Shown here one piece after another: positions 6,612 through 13,516 of a stretch of DNA of 21,987 bases. The notes beneath the pieces were generated by a model. That model was not told where the DNA came from and ran no database searches. It saw nothing but the letters and a program-made list of their open reading frames with translations. This DNA comes from a virus. The position numbers and the translations under genes were made by a program. Location of the stretch: IMG/VR virus record IMGVR_UViG_3300003873_000673, positions 1 to 21,987 of that record; one strand, 5' to 3'. Every line of letters begins with the position of its first letter. Within the stretch, counting starts at the first letter, position 1.

Positions 6612-6627
6612 GTTTCCTATAAGAAAC
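6612..6627. promoter_or_regulatory. Operator 2 (16-bp palindrome) in the antirepressor leader
   Basis: GTTTCCTATAAGAAAC lies just downstream of the likely rightward start site and just upstream of the antirepressor ribosome binding site (AAAAGGAG at 6633-6640). Bound protein would block early elongation or promoter clearance. The TTTCCTAT cores at 6546, 6581 and 6613 are 35 and 32 bp apart, about three helical turns each. Confidence 0.6.
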
Positions 6628-6645
6628 TTTTTAAAAGGAGAATGT

Positions 6646-7422
6646 ATGTCAATGTTAACCGAATTCCAGTTTGGAGAACAAGAAATCAGAGTTGTAGTCG
6701 ATGAGACTACCAATGAACCTTTGTGGGTTGCAAAAGATATCTGCGAGGTGCTTCAATACAAAGAGGTCTCTAAAACTTTATCTAAATTAGATGATGATGA
6801 AAAGGGTACGAAAAAAATTCGTACCCTTGGCGGAGAGCAGAATATGGCGGTCATAAACGAAAGCGGACTCTACACCCTTATCCTGCGCTCAAACAAACCA
6901 GAGGCAAAAAAGTTTAAAAAGTGGGTAACTGCTGAAGTGCTGCCGACTATTAGAAAAACGGGAAGCTACTCAACAACTTCGGGTGTAGACTCAAACGCAG
7001 TGATGCTAGAGATGCTCAAAATGCAACAGCAGCTTATAGAGAACTCCCAAAAACAGACCGAGGCGGTGATAGAGCTTGTAAAGAGTATGCAACAAGCACC
7101 ACAGCTCACGCAAGAGCCACAAACACAGTACCTCGACAGCCGAGACAGAAAAAAGCTGCGTGATGCCATACAGGAAAAAGCCAAAGAGGTGGCCAACGAT
7201 ATTGGCGTGTCAGTCTCAACTATCACACCGGCTATCTGGATCCAGCTCAAAAGCTTCTTTGATGTGGATGATTATCAGGACATATTAAAAAGTCAGATGA
7301 AAGATGTGATGCACTTTGTGATGTTTTGGGAGCCTGAGAAGGGAAGATTTGAGAGAGAAAAACCAACACATCAAATCACACTAGATGAAAACGGCAACTC
7401 TGTTGTGATCCCGATTGTGTAG
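6646..7422 (+). CDS. BRO/Ant-type phage antirepressor
   Basis: 258 residues from the ATG at 6646, which follows AAAAGGAG (6633-6640). The upstream ATG at 6610 is in frame but lies over operator 2 and has no binding site. Residues about 5-105 are a BRO-N domain (LWVAKDICEVLQYKEVSKTL, then GGEQNMAVINESGLYTLILR and a KKFKKWVTAEVLPTIRK end). A helical linker follows, then a C-terminal KLRDAIQEKAKEVANDIGV and WIQLKSFFDVDDYQDI region like ORF6C/antirepressor C-terminal domains. Proteins of this kind counteract prophage repressors and promote induction. It faces the HTH operon and shares its operators. An 11-bp perfect hairpin lies inside the gene (6802-6828). Confidence 0.85.
   Translation: MSMLTEFQFGEQEIRVVVDETTNEPLWVAKDICEVLQYKEVSKTLSKLDDDEKGTKKIRTLGGEQNMAVINESGLYTLILRSNKPEAKKFKKWVTAEVLPTIRKTGSYSTTSGVDSNAVMLEMLKMQQQLIENSQKQTEAVIELVKSMQQAPQLTQEPQTQYLDSRDRKKLRDAIQEKAKEVANDIGVSVSTITPAIWIQLKSFFDVDDYQDILKSQMKDVMHFVMFWEPEKGRFEREKPTHQITLDENGNSVVIPIV
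6802..6828. other. Perfect 11-bp hairpin inside the antirepressor gene
   Basis: AAGGGTACGAA (6802-6812) and TTCGTACCCTT (6818-6828) are exact reverse complements around a five-A loop. It lies in the BRO-N coding region (codons for KGTKKIRTL). So stable a structure is unexpected in AT-rich coding DNA. It could act as an internal attenuator, an mRNA-stability element or a protein-binding palindrome. Confidence 0.7.
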
Positions 7423-7432
7423 GAGGTGTGTG

Positions 7433-7744
7433 ATGAAAAAGAAAAAACTTTTAAAAAAACTACAAGCGTGTCAATATGAAAAAGAGTTTATTTTAGAAGA
7501 GATGGAATATATGCGTGAAGAACTAGAACAGTACAGCTACTCTATAGAGAGAAAAAAGAGCCTCACGCATGATGAACGCTTCGAGATGCTTTTGGTAGAG
7601 GCGGAAAAATCTTGCAAAGCATATAAAAATGGTGGAAATCTTACTGATTTTTATGTAGCACAAACTAGACTGTTTGCACAAAAGTGTCGCGATGCAAATG
7701 TGACGAATGAGAATAGGTGCATAAAATTACAAATCTCAGCTTAA
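7433..7744 (+). CDS. Small coiled-coil hypothetical protein
   Basis: 103 residues from the ATG at 7433, with a near-perfect binding site (AGGAGGTG, 7421-7428) that overlaps the antirepressor stop codon. This points to coupled expression. A longer frame from 7415 lacks a site. The N-terminus is very basic (MKKKKLLKKL), then a coiled coil spans residues about 12-45 (LEEMEYMREELEQYSYSIER). The second half is helical. No family recognised. It ends the cassette: a hairpin follows, and then the head genes resume under a new promoter. Confidence 0.65.
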   Translation: MKKKKLLKKLQACQYEKEFILEEMEYMREELEQYSYSIERKKSLTHDERFEMLLVEAEKSCKAYKNGGNLTDFYVAQTRLFAQKCRDANVTNENRCIKLQISA

Positions 7745-7746
7745 AA

Positions 7747-7765
7747 TTCCCTCTTTTTGAGGGAA
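7747..7765. terminator. Stem-loop terminator closing the cassette
   Basis: TTCCCTC (7747-7753) pairs with GAGGGAA (7759-7765) around TTTTT, a 7-bp stem three bases after the stop codon at 7742-7744. The T-tract after it is poor on the plus strand. On the minus strand the stem is followed by TTTT. Its place at the end of a transcription unit is the main support. Confidence 0.55.
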
Positions 7766-7825
7766 ATCTTCTACAAATTTCAAAATTCTTTTTTAGTACC
7801 CATACCGATATTGAAAAAAAAAGCT

Positions 7826-7831
7826 CATAAT
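7826..7831 (+). promoter_or_regulatory. Candidate promoter for the head-gene operon
   Basis: CATAAT at 7826-7831 in an AT-rich gap between the terminator and the gpW-like gene gives a plausible start near 7838 and a short leader with AAAAGGTG (7848-7855) before the ATG at 7861. One mismatch from TATAAT and no -35 visible. Confidence 0.35.
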
Positions 7832-7860
7832 GCTCTCAAATTTACATAAAAGGTGTTTTT

Positions 7861-8082
7861 ATGACTCTTGGTGAGCAGTTGGCGGATGTACAAGCAGCAC
7901 TTATTCCAGCGAGAAAAGCGATTCGCACTCGAAGTGGTGACAAAGAGGTGCAACGCGCTTACGATATGCTGCTCCAAGAGCAAAAAGAGCTGAGAGAACT
8001 TATTAAAGTTCATGGCTCTGCCTATGATGAAAATCAGATAAGCACTCCAAAAAGTGCCGTGTATGGAGTGAGTTTTGGCTAA
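7861..8082 (+). CDS. gpW-like head-tail joining protein
   Basis: 73 residues, near the length of lambda gpW (68). The N-terminus (MTLGEQLADVQAALIPARKAI) and the helical hairpin with KEVQRAYDMLLQEQKELREL follow the family pattern. It lies directly before the portal gene, as W does before B in lambda, and overlaps it by eight bases. The protein should sit in the portal/neck channel and allow tail attachment. Start chosen for AAAAGGTG upstream. Confidence 0.75.
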   Translation: MTLGEQLADVQAALIPARKAIRTRSGDKEVQRAYDMLLQEQKELRELIKVHGSAYDENQISTPKSAVYGVSFG

Positions 8083-9457
8083 CATCATACGAAAAGCACT
8101 TACTCTTTTTTCTAAACGGGCATTTTACGAGGGTGGAAAGCGTACTTTAGCCAACCGCGACTTTAACAATGCCAACTCCCCATTTGAGTACACCGCAAAA
8201 CTTGACCGCGATGTGATGCGTGCCCGTGCAAGATGGCTCCATGAAAACAACCCAATTATGGCAAATATCGACAAAGCTATCATCAACAATGTTGTTGGTC
8301 GTGGAATAGGTTTGCAGTCAAAAACGGGCAATAAAAAACTAGATGATGCCATAGAGGCAAGATTTAAGGCGTGGGCAAACAGCTGCGATGTTACAGGGCG
8401 TTTTACTTTTACAGATTTTCAGCGACTTGTTCTCTCCTCACGCATGGTAGATGGGGAGATACTTATCTACAAAGTGATCGTAAACGGTGAGTTAAAACTC
8501 CAGCTAATCGAGGTTGATAATCTTGACAACTCAAGAGGCGACAACGGCATCGAGCTTGATGCCATGGGCAGACCTCTTCGTTACCACTTTAAACTCACTT
8601 ACCAAAACGGCGAAACACAGCTCAAAGAGTTTAGCATCCCTGCAAAGGACATCATAAACTACTTTAACATTGAGCGACCTACACAGTATAGAGGCGTTTC
8701 AGAGTACAAACAGTCAATTTTAGACATCAAAAACTTTAGTGCTTTTCAGAGTGCAACCGTTATGAGTGCAAGAGCCAACGCCGAGATTGCCTACACAGTA
8801 GAGAGTGAGAGAGATGCCGGTGTGTTTGGTGTCGGCAGCGGATTTACAGATTATGATGAGCGAATCCAAGAAATAAACGGGCTTATGGTTTACTACCTAA
8901 GACCTGGTGAGAAAGTAGCAAAACATACAAACAATGCAGGCGGTGCAGGGTATGGAGAGTTCATCACAAGCACAGTCCGCATGATAGCAACAGCACGAAA
9001 CATCTCTTACGAGTTGGCATTTAGAGACTACTCTCAGGTTAATTTTGCTTCAAGCCGTGCATCACTCATTCAAGACAACAAACGCTTTGACAATGAACAA
9101 GAGCATTTAGTCTCTCATGTACTCAATGAGATTTTTGATACATGGATGGAGATAGAGGTTTTATCTGGCCGCATCAAAGTCAATCCTTCCAAATGGGCAA
9201 AAGATAAAAGCCAGTTTATTAAACCTCGTTGGAGTTTTCCTAAGCGTGAGTGGGTAAACCCACAGCAGGATATGAAAGCGATTGAGAAAGAGATAGAGCT
9301 TAATCTCACAACTATGACAGATCTTGCACATGAGAGAGGACATGACCTTGAAGACATACTCAAAACAAAACAAAAAGAGCTTGAACTGATGAAAAAATAT
9401 GGAATCAATCAGATAGAGGATAAACCAACTAAAAAAGGAGGTGAAAAAAATGCCTAA
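8075..9457 (+). CDS. Portal protein, lambda gpB family
   Basis: 460 residues from TTG at 8075, with GGAG at 8065-8068. The family signature is clear: DRDVMRARARWLHENNPIM, then IINNVVGRGIGLQS, MVDGEILIYKV, and a clip/crown region ending in ANISYELAFRDYSQVNFASS-like segments (here ATARNISYELAFRDYSQV). The dodecameric portal is the DNA gate at one capsid vertex and docks the terminase. It overlaps the gpW-like gene upstream and the protease-capsid gene by eight bases downstream. The TTG start may keep portal translation low relative to the capsid protein. Confidence 0.95.
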   Translation: MANIIRKALTLFSKRAFYEGGKRTLANRDFNNANSPFEYTAKLDRDVMRARARWLHENNPIMANIDKAIINNVVGRGIGLQSKTGNKKLDDAIEARFKAWANSCDVTGRFTFTDFQRLVLSSRMVDGEILIYKVIVNGELKLQLIEVDNLDNSRGDNGIELDAMGRPLRYHFKLTYQNGETQLKEFSIPAKDIINYFNIERPTQYRGVSEYKQSILDIKNFSAFQSATVMSARANAEIAYTVESERDAGVFGVGSGFTDYDERIQEINGLMVYYLRPGEKVAKHTNNAGGAGYGEFITSTVRMIATARNISYELAFRDYSQVNFASSRASLIQDNKRFDNEQEHLVSHVLNEIFDTWMEIEVLSGRIKVNPSKWAKDKSQFIKPRWSFPKREWVNPQQDMKAIEKEIELNLTTMTDLAHERGHDLEDILKTKQKELELMKKYGINQIEDKPTKKGGEKNA

Positions 9458-11351
9458 GGCAATGCAAAAGAGAGATGCACTCGTCGGTCAAATCCACGAG
9501 CGAAAAGCACAAGTCGCACAGAGTCAAACATCAAGCGATAGTTTGACTTTTGTGATGGTAAGTGAAAATAACGAGGGGATGCGATACGACTGGAGAATAT
9601 CTGATAGTGAGTTTATCGAGCGGTTGGATATTAACGGTGCGGATATGAGTGGGTTAAATACTTTCTTTAAAAATCACAGTAGAGGTGTAGATGACGCGAT
9701 AGGTCGGATAGAAAACACACGAATGGAAGGAACATCTCTGCTGTGTGATGTAGTTTTTGATGAGAGTGGGTTAGACATCAAGCGTAAGTATGAAAACGGT
9801 ACTTTAACAGATGTGTCAATCGGCTACAAAATCAATAAATACACAGTAGAAGAGAGACAAGGTGAGCCTGACATAGTGACGATAACAGACTTTAGCATAG
9901 TTGAGTTGTCGGCAGTAGGGATAGGCTTTGACAGTGGTGCGAAACATCAAGGCAGAGATGCCAAATTTAATACAGGAGAGGATGAAATGCCAAAAGAATT
10001 ACTAGAGAGACTCGCTAAATTAGAGAAAATTTCTCAAAGAAGTGAAGAGCAGGAAAAAGAGCTTGCACAGGTTCGTGCACAGATTGATACTGAGAAAGAG
10101 CTGCAAACGCTAAGAGCTGAGAAGATGGAAGCTGAGCGAAAAGCTGAGATTTTATCTATCGCTACTGCTTACGGTGCAAGTGCTGAAACACGTGCGAAGT
10201 TTGAAGAAAAAGGAACAGCTGCGGAGTTTATGAAGGCTATCTTGGATGAGAGAGCATCACAGCAAGAAACATTTTATGCACGCGCAAAAGATGATTCAAC
10301 GCGTGATGAGATGATGCGAGCTATTACAGACGCAGTCGCTTTAAAAGCAGGTGTGCAAATCGAAAAACCTCATGCAGATGCAAATATGTTCCGTGGTGCT
10401 TCTATGGTGGATATTGCTAAAAAAGTGTGTGGTTTAAGAGGGTATGATAAAAACGAAATCGCTTCTCGTGCGATGGTCACTGCTGATTTTCCGATGTTGC
10501 TTGTAAATGCTGGTAATCGTGTGCTTGAGCAGGGGTATGCAACACAAACTTCATCATTTGAACAGTGGGTCCGTCAAGTGGATGTTCCTGACTTCAAAAC
10601 AAATACAGACATTACACTTGGAACCTCTGGGCGTCTGTCTAAGCTTAACGAAGCAGGTGAGATCAAAGAGAAACAGCTTACTGAAGCCGGTGAAGATTGG
10701 AAAATTGAATCGTTTGCAAATGAATTTGTACTTACGCGTCAAATGATTGTCAATGATGATTTAGGGGCATTTAACAACCTCTTGTCTGAGTTTGGTCAAA
10801 TGGCAAAAAGAACTGCAAACGGCATCGTTTATGATCTACTTCAAGCCAAAGGTGATTATGCCGGTTACAAAATGAAAGATGGTTTGGCAATTTTTGCAAG
10901 TGGACACAATAACTTAGATTCAAGTGGTGCTGTTATTTCAGAAGCATCACTCACTGCTGCTAGAACTGCGATGATGAGACAAACTTCACAAGGTGGCAAA
11001 GATGCGCTTAATATTGTGCCTGAGTTCTTGATTGTAGCTCCTGAGCAGGAGATTACAGCTCGTAAGCTCATAGCATCTGCTTCTACTTTGGAAACAAGCA
11101 AAAATGAAGGCGTAATCAACCCATTTGCAAACAGTATGAAAGTAGTTGTTGACAGTGAGCTTGCAGGCGGTGCTTGGTATTTAGCAGGTAGTACTCGTAC
11201 AATAAAAGCAGGTTATTTAAGCGGTACAGGTCGTAAACCAATCGTGCAGCTTGATACAACAAGTTTGACACGAACAGTATTCCAAGGTGTATTTGACTTT
11301 GGTGTAGTTGCGGAAGATTACCGCTCACTTTATAAAAATGTAGGCGCTTAA
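9450..11351 (+). CDS. Prohead protease / scaffold / major capsid fusion protein
   Basis: 633 residues from the ATG at 9450. AAGGAGG at 9435-9441 is the binding site, so the GTG at 9441, inside that site, is rejected. Residues about 30-165 are an HK97-type prohead protease domain, with candidate catalytic H76 (FKNHSRGVDD) and S123 (LTDVSIGYKI) and the VELSAVGIGF strand. Residues about 180-260 are a Glu/Lys/Gln-rich coiled coil, the scaffold or delta region. Residues about 290-633 are the capsid fold. Annotated phage genomes do contain such protease-capsid fusions. The protease should release the mature capsid protein during maturation. A strong internal start at 9987 may give a protease-free form. 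Confidence 0.9.
   Translation: MPKAMQKRDALVGQIHERKAQVAQSQTSSDSLTFVMVSENNEGMRYDWRISDSEFIERLDINGADMSGLNTFFKNHSRGVDDAIGRIENTRMEGTSLLCDVVFDESGLDIKRKYENGTLTDVSIGYKINKYTVEERQGEPDIVTITDFSIVELSAVGIGFDSGAKHQGRDAKFNTGEDEMPKELLERLAKLEKISQRSEEQEKELAQVRAQIDTEKELQTLRAEKMEAERKAEILSIATAYGASAETRAKFEEKGTAAEFMKAILDERASQQETFYARAKDDSTRDEMMRAITDAVALKAGVQIEKPHADANMFRGASMVDIAKKVCGLRGYDKNEIASRAMVTADFPMLLVNAGNRVLEQGYATQTSSFEQWVRQVDVPDFKTNTDITLGTSGRLSKLNEAGEIKEKQLTEAGEDWKIESFANEFVLTRQMIVNDDLGAFNNLLSEFGQMAKRTANGIVYDLLQAKGDYAGYKMKDGLAIFASGHNNLDSSGAVISEASLTAARTAMMRQTSQGGKDALNIVPEFLIVAPEQEITARKLIASASTLETSKNEGVINPFANSMKVVVDSELAGGAWYLAGSTRTIKAGYLSGTGRKPIVQLDTTSLTRTVFQGVFDFGVVAEDYRSLYKNVGA
9987..11351 (+). CDS. Nested in-frame scaffold-capsid product (internal start)
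   Basis: AGGAGAGG at 9974-9981 is followed five bases later by ATG at 9987 (codon 180 of the fusion). This falls exactly at the boundary between the protease domain and the coiled-coil scaffold segment (MPKELLERLAKLEK). Translation here would give a 454-residue scaffold-capsid protein without protease. That would solve the stoichiometry problem of making hundreds of capsid subunits but few proteases, much as lambda nests Nu3 in C. Inferred from sequence only. Confidence 0.55.
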   Translation: MPKELLERLAKLEKISQRSEEQEKELAQVRAQIDTEKELQTLRAEKMEAERKAEILSIATAYGASAETRAKFEEKGTAAEFMKAILDERASQQETFYARAKDDSTRDEMMRAITDAVALKAGVQIEKPHADANMFRGASMVDIAKKVCGLRGYDKNEIASRAMVTADFPMLLVNAGNRVLEQGYATQTSSFEQWVRQVDVPDFKTNTDITLGTSGRLSKLNEAGEIKEKQLTEAGEDWKIESFANEFVLTRQMIVNDDLGAFNNLLSEFGQMAKRTANGIVYDLLQAKGDYAGYKMKDGLAIFASGHNNLDSSGAVISEASLTAARTAMMRQTSQGGKDALNIVPEFLIVAPEQEITARKLIASASTLETSKNEGVINPFANSMKVVVDSELAGGAWYLAGSTRTIKAGYLSGTGRKPIVQLDTTSLTRTVFQGVFDFGVVAEDYRSLYKNVGA

Positions 11352-11361
11352 TTAGCGTCTA
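11341..11361 (+). other. Stem-loop over the capsid gene stop codon
   Basis: TAGGCGCT (11341-11348) pairs with AGCGTCTA (11354-11361) as an 8-bp stem with one G-U pair and a five-base loop containing the TAA. There is no T-tract after it. Likely roles are protecting the 3' end of the abundant capsid mRNA, or partial attenuation before the cement gene, whose AAGGAG (11365-11370) follows directly. Confidence 0.55.
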
Positions 11362-11376
11362 TCTAAGGAGATAATT

Positions 11377-11736
11377 ATGGCAAAAGAAGCGACAAAAATT
11401 CAAAAAGGTGCAGTTGTTGATTACACAGCATCTGCAACGATTGCAAATGGAGATGTAGTTCCATTGACAGACAGAGTAGGTGTAGCACTTGGCGATGCAG
11501 TTGCAGGTGATACTATTTCACTGGAATTAGAGGGTGTATTTGAGATTACTGCCGCAACTGCTGATGCTATTGCATTTGGAGATGTTTTGTATTTCGATCA
11601 TATCAATAGAGTTGCAACAATATTAAGTGACAGTGTCGGTGACGGTACAGGTACAGCATTTGTAAAAGCAGGCATCGCAACAAGCGTAAAAGCTGCAAGT
11701 GCTGCAGGATCTGTTTACGTAAAAATAGATATGTAA
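11377..11736 (+). CDS. DUF2190-type capsid cement/decoration protein
   Basis: 119 residues with AAGGAG at 11365-11370 upstream. The beta-rich pattern is typical of DUF2190: GAVVDYTASATIANGDVVPL, RVGVALGDAVAGDTISLELEGVFEI, then AFGDVLYFD and a closing GSVYVKIDM strand. Family members decorate the capsid surface. The position after the capsid gene corresponds to lambda D, though D precedes E there. The protein is small, non-membrane and low in charge. Confidence 0.8.
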   Translation: MAKEATKIQKGAVVDYTASATIANGDVVPLTDRVGVALGDAVAGDTISLELEGVFEITAATADAIAFGDVLYFDHINRVATILSDSVGDGTGTAFVKAGIATSVKAASAAGSVYVKIDM

Positions 11737-11737
11737 G

Positions 11738-11863
11738 ATGAAAGTAAAACTTTTAAAAGCGACTGAGTTTCGCGGGAAAAAGTACAAAAAAGGAGCATCT
11801 CTTGATGTTCCCGATGGTGTTGCAAACAAGATGATTTTAAACTCTTTGGCACAAAAGGCATGA
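11738..11863 (+). CDS. Small head protein, 41 residues, unknown
   Basis: Starts at ATG 11738, one base after the cement gene stop, and ends one base before the start of the FII-like gene, so it fills the gap exactly. It reads MKVKLLKATEFRGKKYKKG, then ASLDVPDGVANKMILNSLAQKA. The pattern (hydrophobic strand, GKKYKKG turn, Val-Pro, short helix) resembles very small phage head-region proteins of unknown role. The protein at 12430 has a similar layout. No dedicated binding site; probably coupled to the upstream gene. Confidence 0.6.
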   Translation: MKVKLLKATEFRGKKYKKGASLDVPDGVANKMILNSLAQKA

Positions 11864-11864
11864 G

Positions 11865-12140
11865 ATGGGCATAAACACACTTATGGAAGATGATCTACAA
11901 CTTATCTATGATGAGCTTTATGATGCAAAGGCAACATTTAAAGGCAATGAAATAAGTGTGTTTTTTAGTCCTGATTATGAGATACAAAGTTCTAAAGAGA
12001 AGATCATAACTGCACAAAGTAAAGATGTGTCAGGCATAACGAACAGTGATGTTTTAGCTATTGATGGTATTGATTACAAAGTCATTACTTTTAATGAGTC
12101 CGCAGACGGCAGAGAAACAACAATAGGACTTGAGAAATGA
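11865..12140 (+). CDS. Head-tail joining protein, lambda FII-like
   Basis: 91 residues. It has the FII/attachment-protein pattern: an N-terminal helix with acidic residues (MEDDLQLIYDELYDAKATFKG), beta strands, and a closing SDVLAIDGIDYKVI ... DGRETTIGL. Lambda FII binds the connector and forms the site for the tail. It lies after the small 41-residue gene and overlaps the next gene by four bases (ATGA). Confidence 0.65.
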   Translation: MGINTLMEDDLQLIYDELYDAKATFKGNEISVFFSPDYEIQSSKEKIITAQSKDVSGITNSDVLAIDGIDYKVITFNESADGRETTIGLEK

Positions 12141-12421
12141 AAACAGAAGCAGAACTCGTTACAGATTTAAATACAATAGTTGCAAAGTATGTGACAAATT
12201 TTACTACATCTGTAATCTCACGCAGGACTGCAACTGTCAGTTCTCTTGATACAACAATAGCGATTGTTTTTCAAGATGAAAATATCACAAGTGCAATGCT
12301 TAGTGATCTTGTAAACTATGTTGCACAAAATGATCGTAACAGCTTGTCACTTGAGACAAAAAAAGACTTAGGCAATCTTGATTATGAAGTGATCTTGATG
12401 AACGCTGAAATCTTTTACTAG
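12137..12421 (+). CDS. Putative neck/tail-terminator protein, unknown family
   Basis: 94 residues, start ATG overlapping the previous stop. It has an N-terminal helix (EAELVTDLNTIVAKYVTNF), a serine/threonine-rich strand region, and an acidic hydrophobic end (LGNLDYEVILMNAEIFY). Gene order (after the FII-like gene and before the tail tube) fits a tail-completion or terminator protein in the role of lambda gpU or gpZ. The sequence alone did not identify it. Confidence 0.5.
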   Translation: MKTEAELVTDLNTIVAKYVTNFTTSVISRRTATVSSLDTTIAIVFQDENITSAMLSDLVNYVAQNDRNSLSLETKKDLGNLDYEVILMNAEIFY

Positions 12422-12429
12422 GAGATGAA

Positions 12430-12585
12430 ATGCAATACAAAGTAATCAGACCAAATACATCGCTTAACATAGGTGACAACTCTTATGCAACAGGTGATGT
12501 ATTTGAAGCAAAAAGAGAGGATGTGAAAACATTCTTGAAAAACAATTATATAAAAGAGGTAAAAGATGGCAAAGCAACTATCTAG
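12430..12585 (+). CDS. Small protein of 51 residues before the tail tube gene
   Basis: ATG at 12430, with GGAGATG just upstream (12421-12427). It reads MQYKVIRPNTSLNIGDNSYA, then TGDVFEAKREDVKTFLKNNY and a short Lys-rich end, stopping at 12583-12585, 20 bases inside the tail tube gene. It shares its layout (strand, G-Y-G turn, helix with Asn near the end) with the 41-residue protein at 11738, so the two may be one small head/tail family. Function unknown. Confidence 0.55.
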   Translation: MQYKVIRPNTSLNIGDNSYATGDVFEAKREDVKTFLKNNYIKEVKDGKATI

Positions 12586-13474
12586 CAAAAATACTCTTTT
12601 GTTCGCTACTGGTGCAGTACCGACAGCTACAGAAGTTATCACAACTTCAAATAATGTGATTGTCAACCCGAAGCCAAAAGCAATAGAGTATAAAGATATT
12701 GGGAACGGTCAAGCTGGAAACAGCAAGACATTTATTAACAATGATTTTGTAACTGCTGAGTTTTCAGTTGAACTTGTTTCAAAATCAAGCGGAGCATTAG
12801 GTGTTGCACCAACATACGCAGATCTGTTTAAATGTTGTGGGCTCAGTGAGACTATTACAGCAAGCACAGATGTTGTCTATAAACCTGAACTTGTAGAGCA
12901 AGCCGGTACGGCACTCTCTTATGTAGATGGATATAAAAGACAAATTGATGGCATAGCCGGTGATTTTAGCTTTAGCGGAAAGGTTGGAGAACTTGCAAAG
13001 TTCAGCTTCAATCTAAAGGGTTTTACAACATTAGAACCAATCGCGGAAGCAAATCCGGCTGTAACACTTGATGCAAATAAAAATCTAATTGTTACAAGCG
13101 CTAGTGTAATTACTGTTGGCGGTGGAACTATTGCATTAGATAGTTTCGAGTTCAGTCTAGGAAATGAAACTAAGGAAATCTATGCAGTTGGATCAAAAGA
13201 ATACTTTATTGGAGATTTTAAACCGACACTTAAAGTTACCGCCGTGAAAACAAAAGGAAATGATGAGCACTGGGCAGATCTCAATGCAAACACTAAAAAA
13301 GAGGTGATTATCACTTTAGGTGATACTGCCGGTGATATCATAGAGTTTAAAGCATCTTATTGCCAACCATCGGATGCAAACGAGAGTGATGATGGCGGTA
13401 GTTTGATCTACGATAGAACATGGGTATGTGAAAATAGTGCAGGCGGCGATAATTTCTCCGTCACTTACAAATAG
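12566..13474 (+). CDS. Major tail tube protein
   Basis: 302 residues. The protein is mostly beta strand, Gly/Thr/Val-rich and low in charge, with the segments typical of siphovirus tube proteins: TSNNVIVNPKPKAIEYKDIG, VELVSKSSGALGVAPTYADL, DGIAGDFSFSGKVGELAKFS and DSFEFSLGNETKEIYAVGSK. It would polymerise as the tail tube around the tape measure. The binding site is GAGG at 12555-12558. It is followed by a pseudoknot-forming gap and then the tail chaperone, the standard order in lambda-like tails. Confidence 0.85.
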   Translation: MAKQLSSKNTLLFATGAVPTATEVITTSNNVIVNPKPKAIEYKDIGNGQAGNSKTFINNDFVTAEFSVELVSKSSGALGVAPTYADLFKCCGLSETITASTDVVYKPELVEQAGTALSYVDGYKRQIDGIAGDFSFSGKVGELAKFSFNLKGFTTLEPIAEANPAVTLDANKNLIVTSASVITVGGGTIALDSFEFSLGNETKEIYAVGSKEYFIGDFKPTLKVTAVKTKGNDEHWADLNANTKKEVIITLGDTAGDIIEFKASYCQPSDANESDDGGSLIYDRTWVCENSAGGDNFSVTYK

Positions 13475-13477
13475 CAA

Positions 13478-13516
13478 GCTGGGTTTTCCGTAGTTTCCCA
13501 GCACTAAAAAACTACG
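13478..13516 (+). promoter_or_regulatory. Predicted H-type RNA pseudoknot upstream of the tail chaperone gene
   Basis: Stem 1 is GCTGGG (13478-13483) with CCCAGC (13497-13502). Stem 2 is CGTAGTTT (13489-13496) with AAACTACG (13509-13516). Both are perfect and interleaved, with loops of five (13484-13488) and six (13503-13508) bases and no base between 13496 and 13497, so the stems can stack. A second AAACTAC (13520-13526), ending next to the AAGG of the chaperone gene, could replace the stem 2 partner. It has no T-tract, so it is not a standard terminator. Confidence 0.5.

Noticed and set aside
6610-6645. Upstream ATG at 6610 as the antirepressor start.
   Set aside because: It lies over the operator palindrome and lacks a binding site, while AAAAGGAG is placed for the ATG at 6646.
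9115-9408. Minus-strand open frames opposite the portal gene.
   Set aside because: Ser/Cys-rich shadow sequence with no supporting signals. The portal assignment on the plus strand is strong.
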